A stretch of 64,000 bases of DNA from Lachnospiraceae bacterium (GTDB lineage: Bacteria; Bacillota; Clostridia; Lachnospirales; Lachnospiraceae), in NCBI GenBank assembly GCA_910576125.1, contig CAJTHM010000004.1, positions 1 to 64,000 on the forward strand, given 5' to 3'. Positions within the stretch are counted from its first letter, which is position 1. Every line of letters starts with the position of its first letter. Below the pieces are notes generated by a model that was given only the letters and a program-made list of their open reading frames with translations, was not told the origin of the DNA and ran no database searches. A program made the translations under genes and the position numbers. Below, piece after piece: positions 17,279 through 26,811 of the stretch.

Positions 17279-18445
17279 GTGGCAGAAAAGATATATCCCT
17301 TTCCATGGAATGGCAATTCTTTAGTTGAAAAGATGTATGAAGAACAGAATTATAAGGTTATTACAACTTGCTCTCAGTCAGGAAATGCTATTTTATTCTT
17401 CTCTGGAAACGGTCTATACTTTCCTGATGAAACGGAAACGTTTTATGATACCGTCTGCAAAAAAGACAGATATGAATGGGAAAATGTTGCGAAGTCTCCA
17501 TTGATACAAAGATGCTTTTCGAAAATCATTTTTATAAGGGATATATATAAACAGTGGTATGTAAAAGGAATCAATCATAAAGTCGATTCTGTTACAAAGT
17601 TGATTGAATTGATGCGTCACCTGACCCAAGGAGAGCATATTGTCACTTGCGGCAATTCAGCTGGAGGCTATATGGCTGTGCTTGTAGGAAAAGAAATTGG
17701 TGCAGAAAGGATTTTTAGTTTTTCGGGGCAGTTTTCTTGTTGGAATAGAATAAATGAAGAACCTATGTTACAGCTATATAAAAGCGACTCTGATTACAAC
17801 AAATGGTATGGAACGGAGCATTTGCTAAAAAAATCTGGGGGGGTATTTTATTTCTATCCGGCATATTGCAAACAGGATGAGGAACAGATTGTCCTGGCTA
17901 AGGACGCGGTAGAAGAAGGTATTTATCCATTTGCCTTTGATGGGGATGTCCATGGAGTGACTGTCGCGGCAGAATGCTACAAGTATATTCTGACAATGGA
18001 TAACGGACGGCTGATAGACCTATCAGAAAAATATAAATCTCAGGTAATACAAAAAGATGACTTCTTTTTTGATGTTTTACATATGGCCCAAGGAGCATCG
18101 GGAAAGCTGGGATTTGCGGAGGCTGTTTTGGCGATAGGCAGATTGATAAAGAGAGAGGGCAGGAAGCAGAACTTGGTAGTGTGCCCGTATGGAGAAAAGG
18201 GCAGGCTTGTTAAAAGCGTCTTGAATGAGATTTTTGGTATTCGGGAAATGGCGGTTGTGGATAATCATCTCTGTGCAACGGAGGAGGGCATTATTTCAAT
18301 AGCGGAGCTGGCAAAGGCAAAAGAAAAATATACAGTTTTACTGTCAACGGAAAAAAGTGATATTAAAGAATACCTTATGCATGAAATTTCAAAGAGTGAA
18401 CATGCTGATGTGTTTGATGTTTCGGCTCTGGGAAGATGTGAGTAG
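17279..18445 (+). CDS. Alpha/beta serine hydrolase-like domain with C-terminal Rossmann-like module
   Basis: Residues 1-260 look like an alpha/beta hydrolase: Ser127 sits in CGNSAGGY, a nucleophile elbow of the GxSxGG type, and His225 in DGDVHGV is a candidate catalytic base. It may add or remove an acyl group on the glycan. Residues about 300-388 are a degenerate copy of the module (LVVCPYGEKGRLV, AVVDNHLC, YTVLLSTEKSDIKEY). GTG 17279 has a GGGGGGAAG site six bases upstream; an ATG at 17255 overlaps the preceding gene. The gene is AT-rich. Seven G occur at 17837-17843. Confidence 0.55.
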   Translation: MAEKIYPFPWNGNSLVEKMYEEQNYKVITTCSQSGNAILFFSGNGLYFPDETETFYDTVCKKDRYEWENVAKSPLIQRCFSKIIFIRDIYKQWYVKGINHKVDSVTKLIELMRHLTQGEHIVTCGNSAGGYMAVLVGKEIGAERIFSFSGQFSCWNRINEEPMLQLYKSDSDYNKWYGTEHLLKKSGGVFYFYPAYCKQDEEQIVLAKDAVEEGIYPFAFDGDVHGVTVAAECYKYILTMDNGRLIDLSEKYKSQVIQKDDFFFDVLHMAQGASGKLGFAEAVLAIGRLIKREGRKQNLVVCPYGEKGRLVKSVLNEIFGIREMAVVDNHLCATEEGIISIAELAKAKEKYTVLLSTEKSDIKEYLMHEISKSEHADVFDVSALGRCE

Positions 18446-18554
18446 TATCGTTTATTTCTTAATTATGCAGAATCCTCTCATTTGTGTGAATGGTGTTCAG
18501 GGAGAATGTGCTTGGACTATTTTTGAGGGTATAAGTTCAGAAAGGAATAGAGAC

Positions 18555-19424
18555 ATGGTGGTTGTTCGTATTTGGGAAGGGCTGGGAAACCAGATGTTCC
18601 AATATGCGTATGCCTATGCATTGCGGCAGAGGACAGGGCATACGGTCTGCCTTGACCTGCGTCATTGCAACAGGGGGGATTTTCCCTTTGAAAAGAAAGA
18701 TATTGTAAAAAGAGAAGTGGGAATCCAACATTTTTCGATATCCATGAAGCACATTGACACACGAAAAATATTCGGTTTAAGATGTCTTGAAAATACAAGG
18801 AAAATATATGTTCCTCAGTATGGTTTATTGAAACAGAGAATCGGTAGATGGGGAATAGTAGAAGATGCAGATAGAATAACGGACTGTCTCCAAGACATCA
18901 TGGAACCAAGGGCATTCACTTATGTAAATGCGCATTGCATGAACAGAAAGTATTATAGTGGTTACAGAGAAGGCTTGCTGAGAGAACTTAAGCTGAAGAG
19001 AGAAGTGCGCATATCGAATGATTTAAAGAAAATACTGCGAGATGATAATACAGTTTCCATCCATATTAGGCTTACAGATTACTTACGGAATCCGATAGCA
19101 ATATGCCGACAGGAATACTATGACAGGGCAATACAATGTATAAAAGAGAAAATTGATAATCCATGTTTTCTTATCTTTACAGATGATTTGCATATGGCGA
19201 AAGTAAGATACCGTTTTAGAGAAAACATTTATTGGGTGAACGAAGAAGGATGTACAGATTACGAAGAACTGGCAATTATGTCAAAGTGTAGGCACAATAT
19301 TATCGCAGAAAGCACATTCAGTTATTGGGGAGCTTGGCTGAATGCAAATCCGGAAAAGATTGTAATAGCACCTAGAAAGTGGTTTGGAGGAAGGCTGTAT
19401 GAGGAGGGGTGGAAGAAACTGTGA
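18555..19424 (+). CDS. Alpha-1,2-fucosyltransferase-like (GT11), second copy
   Basis: This 289-residue GT11 member has EGLGNQMFQYAYAYAL at the N-terminus, IHIRLTDY in place of the usual HxRxGDY, CFLIFTDD and AESTFSYWGAW. The Gly-to-Thr change in the donor loop distinguishes it from the copy at 6992 and may shift donor choice. ATG 18555 has AAAGGAAT nine bases upstream. The stop overlaps the next start. A 109-base gap separates it from the hydrolase gene. Confidence 0.8.
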   Translation: MVVVRIWEGLGNQMFQYAYAYALRQRTGHTVCLDLRHCNRGDFPFEKKDIVKREVGIQHFSISMKHIDTRKIFGLRCLENTRKIYVPQYGLLKQRIGRWGIVEDADRITDCLQDIMEPRAFTYVNAHCMNRKYYSGYREGLLRELKLKREVRISNDLKKILRDDNTVSIHIRLTDYLRNPIAICRQEYYDRAIQCIKEKIDNPCFLIFTDDLHMAKVRYRFRENIYWVNEEGCTDYEELAIMSKCRHNIIAESTFSYWGAWLNANPEKIVIAPRKWFGGRLYEEGWKKL

Positions 19425-20710
19425 AAAGTAAATCAAATCTTGATAAGATAGACATCGTGATGACAACAGATGAGAACTATATTTTGCAGACACGGGTTAC
19501 GATATGGTCTATGGCAAAGGCTTCCGCCGCTGAATACGAATATAGAATTCATGTCCTGTGTGACGGAGCACTTTCGCCTGTCAGCAGAAACAAGCTGCTT
19601 GAGATGGAATATTTATTTGACAATATTTCAATACATTTTATAGAGGTGGAAAGAAGCATCTTTGAGAAATCAAAGCTCACTTCCTTTTATACGATGGCAT
19701 CTTATTATAGACTTATTATGACAGAAGTGATAGAGGCAGAAAAATGTGTTTTCCTGGATGGGGACATTATAGTCAGGACTGATATTTCTGAGCTTTTTCA
19801 AACAGATTTAGAGGGAAGTTATATTGCCGGTGTACCCGATTGCGGAATAAGGTGCAGGTTAGAAAGGTTTCTGGAACATCAGAAAATCATCAATCTTCCA
19901 ACGATGGATAAATACGTGAATGCTGGCGTATTGGTGTGGAATCTTAAAAAAATGAGAGAAGACAATCTGTACTTAAAGTTTCTCTCATATATCGGTGAGG
20001 GATATCCGAGTATGGATAATGATATCCTCAATAAGTGCTGCTACGGAAAGATAAAACTGTTAAATATAAAGTACAATTTTTTTGCGGAATTTTTTGGAAG
20101 AGAGGGGAAGTTAAAAGAGGGTGGATACAGCGATGGTGAACTCCATGATTTGAATGAGAATGAAATGATTATCCACTTTTCGGGTCGATTTAAGCCATGG
20201 GAATATGTCAGAGTGAATAGAAGTGAGATATGGTGGAATGCGGCAAGGGAGGCTTTAGCGGAGAGCGACTATGTGGCAATGTACGATGCAGCTAAAAGTC
20301 TATCTGTTCAAAGTGACTGGTCATATTTACTGGAAAAGATTGGGCAATATAAAGATATCATTATCGTTGGCTTTTCCGATATTGGAAAGAATGTGGCAGA
20401 TGCGCTTTTGTGGAGGGAAGCCAATAAGATAGGATGCTTTTGTGATAATGACAGGAAGAAACAGGGTAAGATATATAAACAAAAGGAAGTCCTGTCCATA
20501 GAAGGGGCAAATGAGAACTATCCCTGTGGGCTATGGATAATAACAAGTCAAAACTACCATAGAGAAATTAAAAAACAATTGGAGGATATGGGAATAGGCA
20601 TTGACAGAATTATCAGATATGTAGATAAAAGTGAGGCTTATTATGAAGCAGTCGATGACAGATATCAAGAGCTTGAAGAGAAGGAAAAGGTATTGAGGAC
20701 GGGTGGATGA
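19421..20710 (+). CDS. GT8-family glycosyltransferase with C-terminal Rossmann-like module
   Basis: Residues about 10-270 are a GT8 domain: IVMTTDENYILQ, the metal-binding LDGDIIV, YVNAGVLVWNL, and a late IIHFSGRFKPW segment, as in retaining galactosyl/glucosyltransferases of the LgtC type. Residues about 310-410 are the module (IIIVGFSDIGKN, CFCDNDRKKQGK, WIITSQNYHREI). The start is uncertain: GTG 19421 overlaps the preceding stop and is 13 bases from AGGAGG, while GTG 19409 is too close to it. The stop overlaps the next gene by four bases. Confidence 0.8.
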   Translation: MKSKSNLDKIDIVMTTDENYILQTRVTIWSMAKASAAEYEYRIHVLCDGALSPVSRNKLLEMEYLFDNISIHFIEVERSIFEKSKLTSFYTMASYYRLIMTEVIEAEKCVFLDGDIIVRTDISELFQTDLEGSYIAGVPDCGIRCRLERFLEHQKIINLPTMDKYVNAGVLVWNLKKMREDNLYLKFLSYIGEGYPSMDNDILNKCCYGKIKLLNIKYNFFAEFFGREGKLKEGGYSDGELHDLNENEMIIHFSGRFKPWEYVRVNRSEIWWNAAREALAESDYVAMYDAAKSLSVQSDWSYLLEKIGQYKDIIIVGFSDIGKNVADALLWREANKIGCFCDNDRKKQGKIYKQKEVLSIEGANENYPCGLWIITSQNYHREIKKQLEDMGIGIDRIIRYVDKSEAYYEAVDDRYQELEEKEKVLRTGG

Positions 20711-21645
20711 GAATATTAATCCTAGGCGCCGCTGGATTTATTGGAAGGAATTTGGTTGAAAACCTTATTGGCAATATGGAGCATGAGCTATATTTGTTTG
20801 ATAGAAATAGCTTACAGGGGCAGCTCCTGGCTCAAGAGAAAAATTGCCATATGATTTTTGGTCACTTTTCTCCAGAAACAGATTTCAATAATCTGACCAA
20901 AGGGATGGACATCGTCTACCATTTAATAAGCACTACTTTGCCCAATACATCAATGAAAAAAGTTTCGGATGGCATCAGGGATAATGTCATGGTAACGGCA
21001 CAGCTTTTAGAGGCATGTGCTGAAAATAAGGTGGGGAAGATAGTTTTTCTTTCATCGGGGGGGACTGTATACGGCTTAAGCAAGCAGGTTCCCTTTCATG
21101 AAGGCGTTATAACGATGCCAATTTCCGCCTATGGTATGCAAAAGATAGCGATAGAGAAGTTATTATATTTATACTACTATACTTATGGAATGGACTACAG
21201 AATTATCAGGTTGGCAAATCCATATGGAAGGTATCAGCGTCCTGATGGGGTTCAGGGAGTTATTGCTTCTTTTTTGTATCGGGCTTTGAGGGATGAAGAG
21301 ATATGTGTATATGGGGATGGAAAAATAGTCAGAGACTACATATATATTGACGATGCTATAAGTGCCATAAAAAATATTACCAAGTATGACGGGGAATATA
21401 AAATATTTAATGTGGGTTCTGGAATTGGGACAAGTGTAAATGAGATAATTTGCGTAATAGAAAGGATATTAGGAAGGACATTGAATGTTCGGTTTGAAAA
21501 GGGGAGAAAAGCGGATGTACCCATTAATATACTGGATATAAGCAGATATGAGGAAAACATAGGGCAATTGATTCAGGTAACATTAGAGGAGGGTATCAGA
21601 AGAACTATGAAATACTATGGGGAACTTAACAGAATAGGGAAATAA
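20707..21645 (+). CDS. NAD-dependent sugar epimerase/dehydratase (SDR)
   Basis: This 312-residue extended SDR has the GAAGFIGRNL dinucleotide loop, SSGGTVYG, and the YGMQK catalytic YxxxK. DYIYIDDA and a late ADVPINILDISRY are typical of UDP-hexose 4-epimerase-like WcaG proteins. It would remodel a nucleotide sugar for the glycan; the exact reaction is not readable. The start overlaps the GT8 gene (ATGA-type), indicating coupling. The composition is AT-rich, like the three genes before it. Seven G at 21057-21063 encode part of the SSGG motif. Confidence 0.8.
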   Translation: MRILILGAAGFIGRNLVENLIGNMEHELYLFDRNSLQGQLLAQEKNCHMIFGHFSPETDFNNLTKGMDIVYHLISTTLPNTSMKKVSDGIRDNVMVTAQLLEACAENKVGKIVFLSSGGTVYGLSKQVPFHEGVITMPISAYGMQKIAIEKLLYLYYYTYGMDYRIIRLANPYGRYQRPDGVQGVIASFLYRALRDEEICVYGDGKIVRDYIYIDDAISAIKNITKYDGEYKIFNVGSGIGTSVNEIICVIERILGRTLNVRFEKGRKADVPINILDISRYEENIGQLIQVTLEEGIRRTMKYYGELNRIGK

Positions 21646-21698
21646 GATATTAGCGCAACGGGATAGGGAATGAAACAACATTTCCGGAGGGATAAACA

Positions 21699-22712
21699 GT
21701 GAAGGGAAGTAGGAAAATGGAAAAGGCAGTTATTTATGGCAGAGGTGGTTATTACAGACAGCATAGGGACAAATTGCCATCAGATATAGAGATAATTGCT
21801 TATGCAGACAGCTTTGTGGAGTCAGCAACATCAGCTACAGGAAAGCTATTTGAAGGGAAGCCTGTATTGCTTCCGTGGGAATTACATAAAGTAGATTATG
21901 ACAAAGTGTATATCTGTACAGATTACGCAGTGGGAAATAGGATTTTTTATACATTAATTGAAAATGATGTTGCCCCTGATAAGATACTGTTTTTGAACAG
22001 GATAGTCTTTCCCGGAAGTTGGGAATATGTGGCGGCAGAAGACGGGGGGGTGATTTCATCAATTGATGGAATCCGGATAAAGGAGCGTTATATCACAGAC
22101 TTCGACATTATTGTAGAGATATTTGTAAAGGGAGCATATCGTGCGATACTGCCGTTCTCGGATTATATCGTCATCGATATGGGGATGAACATCGGAGCAG
22201 CCTCCCTGTATTTTGCGCAGAAACCAGAGGTAAGCAAGGTTTATGGATTCGAGCCGTTTCCAGACACTTACGAACAGGCTATAGAGAATTTTGCGAGGAA
22301 TGAACAGCCCATCAGAGATAAGATTGAGGCATATAATATAGCGCTATTGGATGTAGAGGGCGCGATGAGGGTAGCGGTTCCGTATGAACAGACAGGATGG
22401 CGCAATATCTTTTCACAGGATAAGGACAAGGAGCAGACGGAGATTGTTTGCAGAGAGGCAGGGAAGGTCATTGGAGATATATTGAAGGAGAATCATGGTA
22501 AAAATGTGGTATTGAAATGTGATGTTGAGGGATCGGAATTCAAGATTTTCGAATCATTGGAAGCCGCTTCCTGCTTTAGCAGAATAGATGCTGTCATGAT
22601 GGAAGTTCATGGGGATTCCGCTCCACTGACAGGTATGCTCAGAAAGCATGGCTATAAGTTGTTCCTGCTGGGTGAAGCGAGTGGGATTCAGATGTTATAT
22701 GCAGTGAAATGA
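21699..22712 (+). CDS. Rossmann-like module fused to an FkbM-type methyltransferase
   Basis: Residues about 8-100 are the module (KAVIYGRGGYYRQH, AYADSFVES, VYICTDYAVGNRIFY). Residues about 140-337 form a methyltransferase with YIVIDMGMNIGAASLYF, YGFEPFP and VVLKCDVEGSEFKIFE, the FkbM pattern. It mirrors the architecture of the 5149 gene. GTG 21699 has GGAGGG eight bases upstream; ATG 21717 is the alternative. A seven-G tract is at 22044-22050. The methylated position is unknown. Confidence 0.75.
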   Translation: MKGSRKMEKAVIYGRGGYYRQHRDKLPSDIEIIAYADSFVESATSATGKLFEGKPVLLPWELHKVDYDKVYICTDYAVGNRIFYTLIENDVAPDKILFLNRIVFPGSWEYVAAEDGGVISSIDGIRIKERYITDFDIIVEIFVKGAYRAILPFSDYIVIDMGMNIGAASLYFAQKPEVSKVYGFEPFPDTYEQAIENFARNEQPIRDKIEAYNIALLDVEGAMRVAVPYEQTGWRNIFSQDKDKEQTEIVCREAGKVIGDILKENHGKNVVLKCDVEGSEFKIFESLEAASCFSRIDAVMMEVHGDSAPLTGMLRKHGYKLFLLGEASGIQMLYAVK

Positions 22713-22722
22713 GGTTGAGGAT

Positions 22723-23241
22723 ATGGAAAATCTGTATGGATATGATGAATTGTGCAGGATAATTGAATCCTGTGTGACAGAGACAGATTATAAAAGCATT
22801 TCAGAATGCAAGAGCCTTCTTATGGTAGCTGTCAATGAAGAGGTGAGGCTAAAGAGATGCGTGGACAGTCTTTTGAAGGAAAGTCCGGGAATGCAGATTG
22901 TTTTCATCGCCCAACCTTCCATGGTGCCCGTGTTGAAGCAATGGTATGAAGCATGCCCGTCTATTGCCTGGAAAGGGAAATATACAGTGGAGGTGTTGAA
23001 GGAATTGGGGGATGAGGTGCGGCTCTCCCAACCGGAAGGCTTCTTTTATTTTAGTGAGCAGCCGGTAAATATGCGGGATGAAAATTTTATGGAAATCGCC
23101 GCATTGCTGCAGCAACAGGGCGATGTACGTGTTTTCTGCAGTACGATTGGTGAGGATTTATATGAGTATCATAATATACATCTATATTGCCAGGGAATCA
23201 GAATCTATAATGAGATTAATAAAATGATTGATTACATGTAA
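22723..23241 (+). CDS. Unrecognised island protein, 172 residues
   Basis: The family is not recognised. The middle (SLLMVAVNEEVRLKRCVDSLL, QIVFIAQPSMVPVLKQWY) suggests an alpha/beta strand-helix layout, possibly half of a Rossmann or GT-B fold, and the C-terminal half is mixed. No membrane segment or signal peptide is visible. ATG 22723 follows TGAGGTTGAGGAT, ten bases after the previous stop, so it is part of the operon. Confidence 0.6.
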   Translation: MENLYGYDELCRIIESCVTETDYKSISECKSLLMVAVNEEVRLKRCVDSLLKESPGMQIVFIAQPSMVPVLKQWYEACPSIAWKGKYTVEVLKELGDEVRLSQPEGFFYFSEQPVNMRDENFMEIAALLQQQGDVRVFCSTIGEDLYEYHNIHLYCQGIRIYNEINKMIDYM

Positions 23242-23265
23242 TACGGCAGGAAGGGATAGGGGCAG

Positions 23266-24348
23266 ATGAAGATTGGGATTCTATCGCAAAACAAGGAAAA
23301 GAATATCACGGGAATTAACAGGGTGACCCTTGGGACGCTCACAGAGCTGCTAAAACTGGATCAGGAAAACCAATACAGCTTTATTGGAAGGACGGACTGG
23401 TTTTCCCTGCCCCTGGACAGTATTCCCTTTGTACCGGCGACGGACAGGGTGCTCTCTCTCAATTACTTATTGAAGGCCAATCCATTGGATATCATACATT
23501 CCCATTACAGGCCGTTCCATGTCGGCAGCCGTATCCCATGCGGAAAGATATTGACGATTCATGACTTGATTCCGCTGCTTTTTCCGGAATGGTACGGCAG
23601 CCAGTATGGCTATTATAATGAAGCTATTCGACAGGGGGCGGCAGAAGCGGATATCATCATAGCCGTTTCAGAGTACACAAAGCGGGATATTGTGGAATAT
23701 TATGGAATTCCTGAAGAAAAAATAAAGGTGGTCTATAATGGATTGTTTCCTCCGAAGCTTTTTGCGGAGACGGCAGTGGGAGAGGCGGTCGCAGGGCTGG
23801 AGAGGGAAGACTTTCTTTTGTCTGTGTCCGGTGTGGGGCCGCATAAAAACCAGACAGGACTGGTGGAGGGCTTTCTGCGGTACAGACAGCATCATCCGGA
23901 TAGCAATCTGAAGTTGGTTCTCACAGGGCCTGTACGCCGATATGAGGTGATTCGCGAGATTTTGGAGAAGCATAAGGATGCGGAAAAATACATTGTTTTC
24001 ACGGGATTTGTGACCGATGCGCAGCTTGTATGGCTGTACCGAAGGGCGATTGCGTTTCTTTATGTCTCTTTCTATGAGGGGTTTGGTCTGCCTATATTGG
24101 AAGCTTTGTCTGTAGGAAAAGCAGTTATCTGTTCTGATACTACGTCCATGCCAGAGGTAGGCGGCAATGCGGTGGAATATTGTAATCCCCATGATGCAGA
24201 TTCCATCGAAGCTGCGATAACACATGTAATAAATGATGTTGAATACAGATGTGGGCTGGAGGCGCTGGCGTCAAAACAGGCGGCGTTGTTCTCCTATGAG
24301 CGGGCGGCCCGTGAAACTTTGGATATTTATCGACGATTTCTAAAATAG
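23266..24348 (+). CDS. GT4-family glycosyltransferase (mannosyltransferase-like)
   Basis: This 360-residue GT-B enzyme has an N-terminal NITGINRVT loop, TIHDLIPLLFP, and a donor domain with VSGVGPHKNQ and SFYEGFGLPILEALSVGKAVICSD, the retaining GT4 signature seen in mannosyl- and rhamnosyltransferases. ATG 23266 follows GGAAGGGATAGGGGCAG. The next gene starts ten bases after its stop. Confidence 0.85.
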   Translation: MKIGILSQNKEKNITGINRVTLGTLTELLKLDQENQYSFIGRTDWFSLPLDSIPFVPATDRVLSLNYLLKANPLDIIHSHYRPFHVGSRIPCGKILTIHDLIPLLFPEWYGSQYGYYNEAIRQGAAEADIIIAVSEYTKRDIVEYYGIPEEKIKVVYNGLFPPKLFAETAVGEAVAGLEREDFLLSVSGVGPHKNQTGLVEGFLRYRQHHPDSNLKLVLTGPVRRYEVIREILEKHKDAEKYIVFTGFVTDAQLVWLYRRAIAFLYVSFYEGFGLPILEALSVGKAVICSDTTSMPEVGGNAVEYCNPHDADSIEAAITHVINDVEYRCGLEALASKQAALFSYERAARETLDIYRRFLK

Positions 24349-24358
24349 AGGGATTGAG

Positions 24359-25468
24359 ATGAAAAGGATATTGCATATGACTCCGCCTGAAATCAAGAAT
24401 GGGGTATATAGATATATTTTTAATCATATGGGATATATTAATCAGAAGGAGTACCAGTTTGCTTTTTTGACGAAGGTTGCAGAAGAGCTAAAGCAGACAA
24501 AGGAGTATGGAGCGTATCGTTTTCCGGTTCATAGTTTGAAACATACGGAGAGGGAAAACAAAAGCGCCTTGGAAAGGGAAATCAGAAGTATATTAAAGGA
24601 AGGGTATGACGTGATTCATCTTCATACAAGTTCATGGAGGGGCTTTTTCATTGAGGAAATTGCTATGGACATGGGGATAAAGAAGGTCATTGTACATTCG
24701 CATAGCACAGGGATTGACGTGGCAGACAACTTGGAGCGGACAGAAAGATTGGCGGAGCATGATAAATATAAAGAGAGGTTCACTTTACGGTATGCGACGG
24801 ATGTGTGCGCCTGCTCGCGACCGGCAGGGGACTGGCTTTTTGGCGCACAGATACCCAGAGAAAAAATCCACATATTGCCGAATGCCATTGACGTAGAGCG
24901 ATATCGTTTTCGGCCAGAAATCAGACTAAAAAAACGCAGGGAGCTGGGACTGGATGATAGGATTATAATCGGGAATGTCGGACGCTATTGTTACCAGAAG
25001 AATCAGGAATTTCTGATTAGAACATTTTCAGCAGCGCGTCAGCAGAATGCAAAACTGTTCCTTATATTGATGGGGGAAGGCATAGCGGAACTTCAGCTAA
25101 AGGAATTGGCCAAGGAACTTCATATGGAAGCAGAGGTGTTATTTATGGGATGGCAGGAAGACGTGGAAGAATACCTGCAAGCAATGGATGTGTTCTGTCT
25201 GCCCTCCAGATTCGAAGGTCTTCCAATCTCTGCAATCGAGGCACAGGCAGCTGGATTAAAATGCCTGATATCAGATGCCGTATCAGAAGAAATCTTGTTG
25301 ACGGATCAGGCGATGTTATTGCCTTTGGAAGAAGGCATATGGCAGAAAGCCCTGACAGATATTGAGGCAAATGACGCGAGGGAGCTATATGGCAGGAAGC
25401 TGCAGGAACAGGGATATGATTTAAGGACAGCGGCTGGCAAATTGACAGAGCTATATGATGGAAATTGA
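24359..25468 (+). CDS. GT4-family glycosyltransferase (EpsF-like)
   Basis: This 369-residue GT-B enzyme has MTPPEIKNGVYRYIFN at the acceptor side, IHLHTSSWRG, HSHSTGID, and a donor domain with GNVGRYCYQKNQEFLI and LPSRFEGLPISAIEAQAAGLKCLISD. This subgroup acts in exopolysaccharide and O-antigen assembly. ATG 24359 has AGAGGGATTGAG upstream. Sugar specificity cannot be told. Confidence 0.85.
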   Translation: MKRILHMTPPEIKNGVYRYIFNHMGYINQKEYQFAFLTKVAEELKQTKEYGAYRFPVHSLKHTERENKSALEREIRSILKEGYDVIHLHTSSWRGFFIEEIAMDMGIKKVIVHSHSTGIDVADNLERTERLAEHDKYKERFTLRYATDVCACSRPAGDWLFGAQIPREKIHILPNAIDVERYRFRPEIRLKKRRELGLDDRIIIGNVGRYCYQKNQEFLIRTFSAARQQNAKLFLILMGEGIAELQLKELAKELHMEAEVLFMGWQEDVEEYLQAMDVFCLPSRFEGLPISAIEAQAAGLKCLISDAVSEEILLTDQAMLLPLEEGIWQKALTDIEANDARELYGRKLQEQGYDLRTAAGKLTELYDGN

Positions 25469-25495
25469 TTCAATGAGTGGGAAATCGGCAAAAGC

Positions 25496-26569
25496 ATGAG
25501 TGAGAGAAAGATATATATTTTTGGTGCCCATTCCAGGGCGCAGACATTGGCGGCATACCTGGAATATCTGTATCAGGATGTGTCTATAGAGGCCTTTTTG
25601 TATGACGATATGGATAAGAACCCTGAACAGATAGGGGATACGGCGGTTATCAAGTGGGATACAGAGACATATATCCACACAGAATATCCGGTATACATAG
25701 CAACACGAGGAATCTACCACGAAGGTATCCGAAGAAAATTGGAGGGAATGGGGGTCAGGACGGTCATTCCTGTGACATATGAACTGGATAAAGACCTTCG
25801 AAACAACTATCTGCAAAAGTACTTTTCTGCAAAAGGGCTTGAGTTTCCAAAGATTGACCGATTAGGGGGATTGGCGGAAATAGAAGCCGCCATATATGTA
25901 GCAAGGGCGATATCGGATTGTCGTCTGCATAGTAAATACATATTGGCTCCTTATGAAAAAGAAATACAGGTAGGAGCGGCCCTGACGGAAGAGAGAATTG
26001 CCTCTGGAATTTTGACAGATGATACAGGAGATAATATTTCTGTCAGAAACCGACAGTTCTGCGAACTGACAGCCCTTTACTGGATTTGGAAGAATGCCAA
26101 AGAGGATATTGTGGGGTTGGTGCATTACCGCAGGCATTTTATTCTGCCGCCGGACTGGCTGGAGCGGATGATGGTAAACGGAGTGGATGTCATCCTGCCG
26201 GTTCCGCTGCATGTGGTTCCTAATCTTAGAGATAATTTCAGGAAGCGCCATGATCCTGAGGACTGGGATTATATGATGGCGTACTTGAAAGGACGGGATG
26301 GAAAGGAAGCGCAGGAGGCAGAGGATTTCTTCAGGACGAATCTGTATTCGCCCTGTAATATGTTCATTATGCGCAGGGAAGTGCTGGACGAGCTATGTGG
26401 ATGGCTTTTTCCTATCCTGTTCGCGGTAGCGGGGCATAGTGGAACTAAGGATGACAGCTATGGGAACCGTTATCCCGGCTTCCTTTCGGAGCGCCTGATT
26501 TCCTTCTTCTTTGAGAAGAACAGGGATAGATATAACATGGTATACTCAGACAAGAATTTCCTGGACTGA
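25496..26569 (+). CDS. Rossmann-like module fused to a DUF4422 glycosyltransferase domain
   Basis: Residues 1-100 are the module (KIYIFGAHSRAQTLAAYL, FLYDDMDKN, VYIATRGIYHEGI). Residues about 135-357 are DUF4422: QVGAALTEERI, NRQFCELTALYWIWKN, VGLVHYRRHF and a C-terminal RYPGFLSERLISFFF. DUF4422 proteins are found in capsule and O-antigen clusters and are regarded as galactopyranosyl-type transferases. ATG 25496 has only a weak ribosome site. It is the last gene of the island proper. Confidence 0.8.
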   Translation: MSERKIYIFGAHSRAQTLAAYLEYLYQDVSIEAFLYDDMDKNPEQIGDTAVIKWDTETYIHTEYPVYIATRGIYHEGIRRKLEGMGVRTVIPVTYELDKDLRNNYLQKYFSAKGLEFPKIDRLGGLAEIEAAIYVARAISDCRLHSKYILAPYEKEIQVGAALTEERIASGILTDDTGDNISVRNRQFCELTALYWIWKNAKEDIVGLVHYRRHFILPPDWLERMMVNGVDVILPVPLHVVPNLRDNFRKRHDPEDWDYMMAYLKGRDGKEAQEAEDFFRTNLYSPCNMFIMRREVLDELCGWLFPILFAVAGHSGTKDDSYGNRYPGFLSERLISFFFEKNRDRYNMVYSDKNFLD

Positions 26570-26811
26570 AAGCCGGGGGGACGGGACGTCGCCGCTTCTT
26601 CCAGCCGGGATGAGGAGAGCCGGAAGGGCTGGGCTTGAGAGGATGAAATACATACCAGGCAAGCATATGAGACAAGCCAAAGGGATAGTGTATATAGTTC
26701 CGTGGCTTTCCGGCTTATTAGAGCCCATGAGCCCTGATAAATGCTAAGCTTCCGGGTATTTTCGGCAGGCGGGGCTTACCAAGGAGCAGATATCAAGGCA
26801 CAAGATTGATT
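26570..26811. other. Non-coding end of the island
   Basis: No convincing gene or terminator is seen. Small GC-rich inverted motifs (GCCGG/CCGGC) occur near 26572-26620. The stretch ends at the MITE-like element. Confidence 0.4.
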
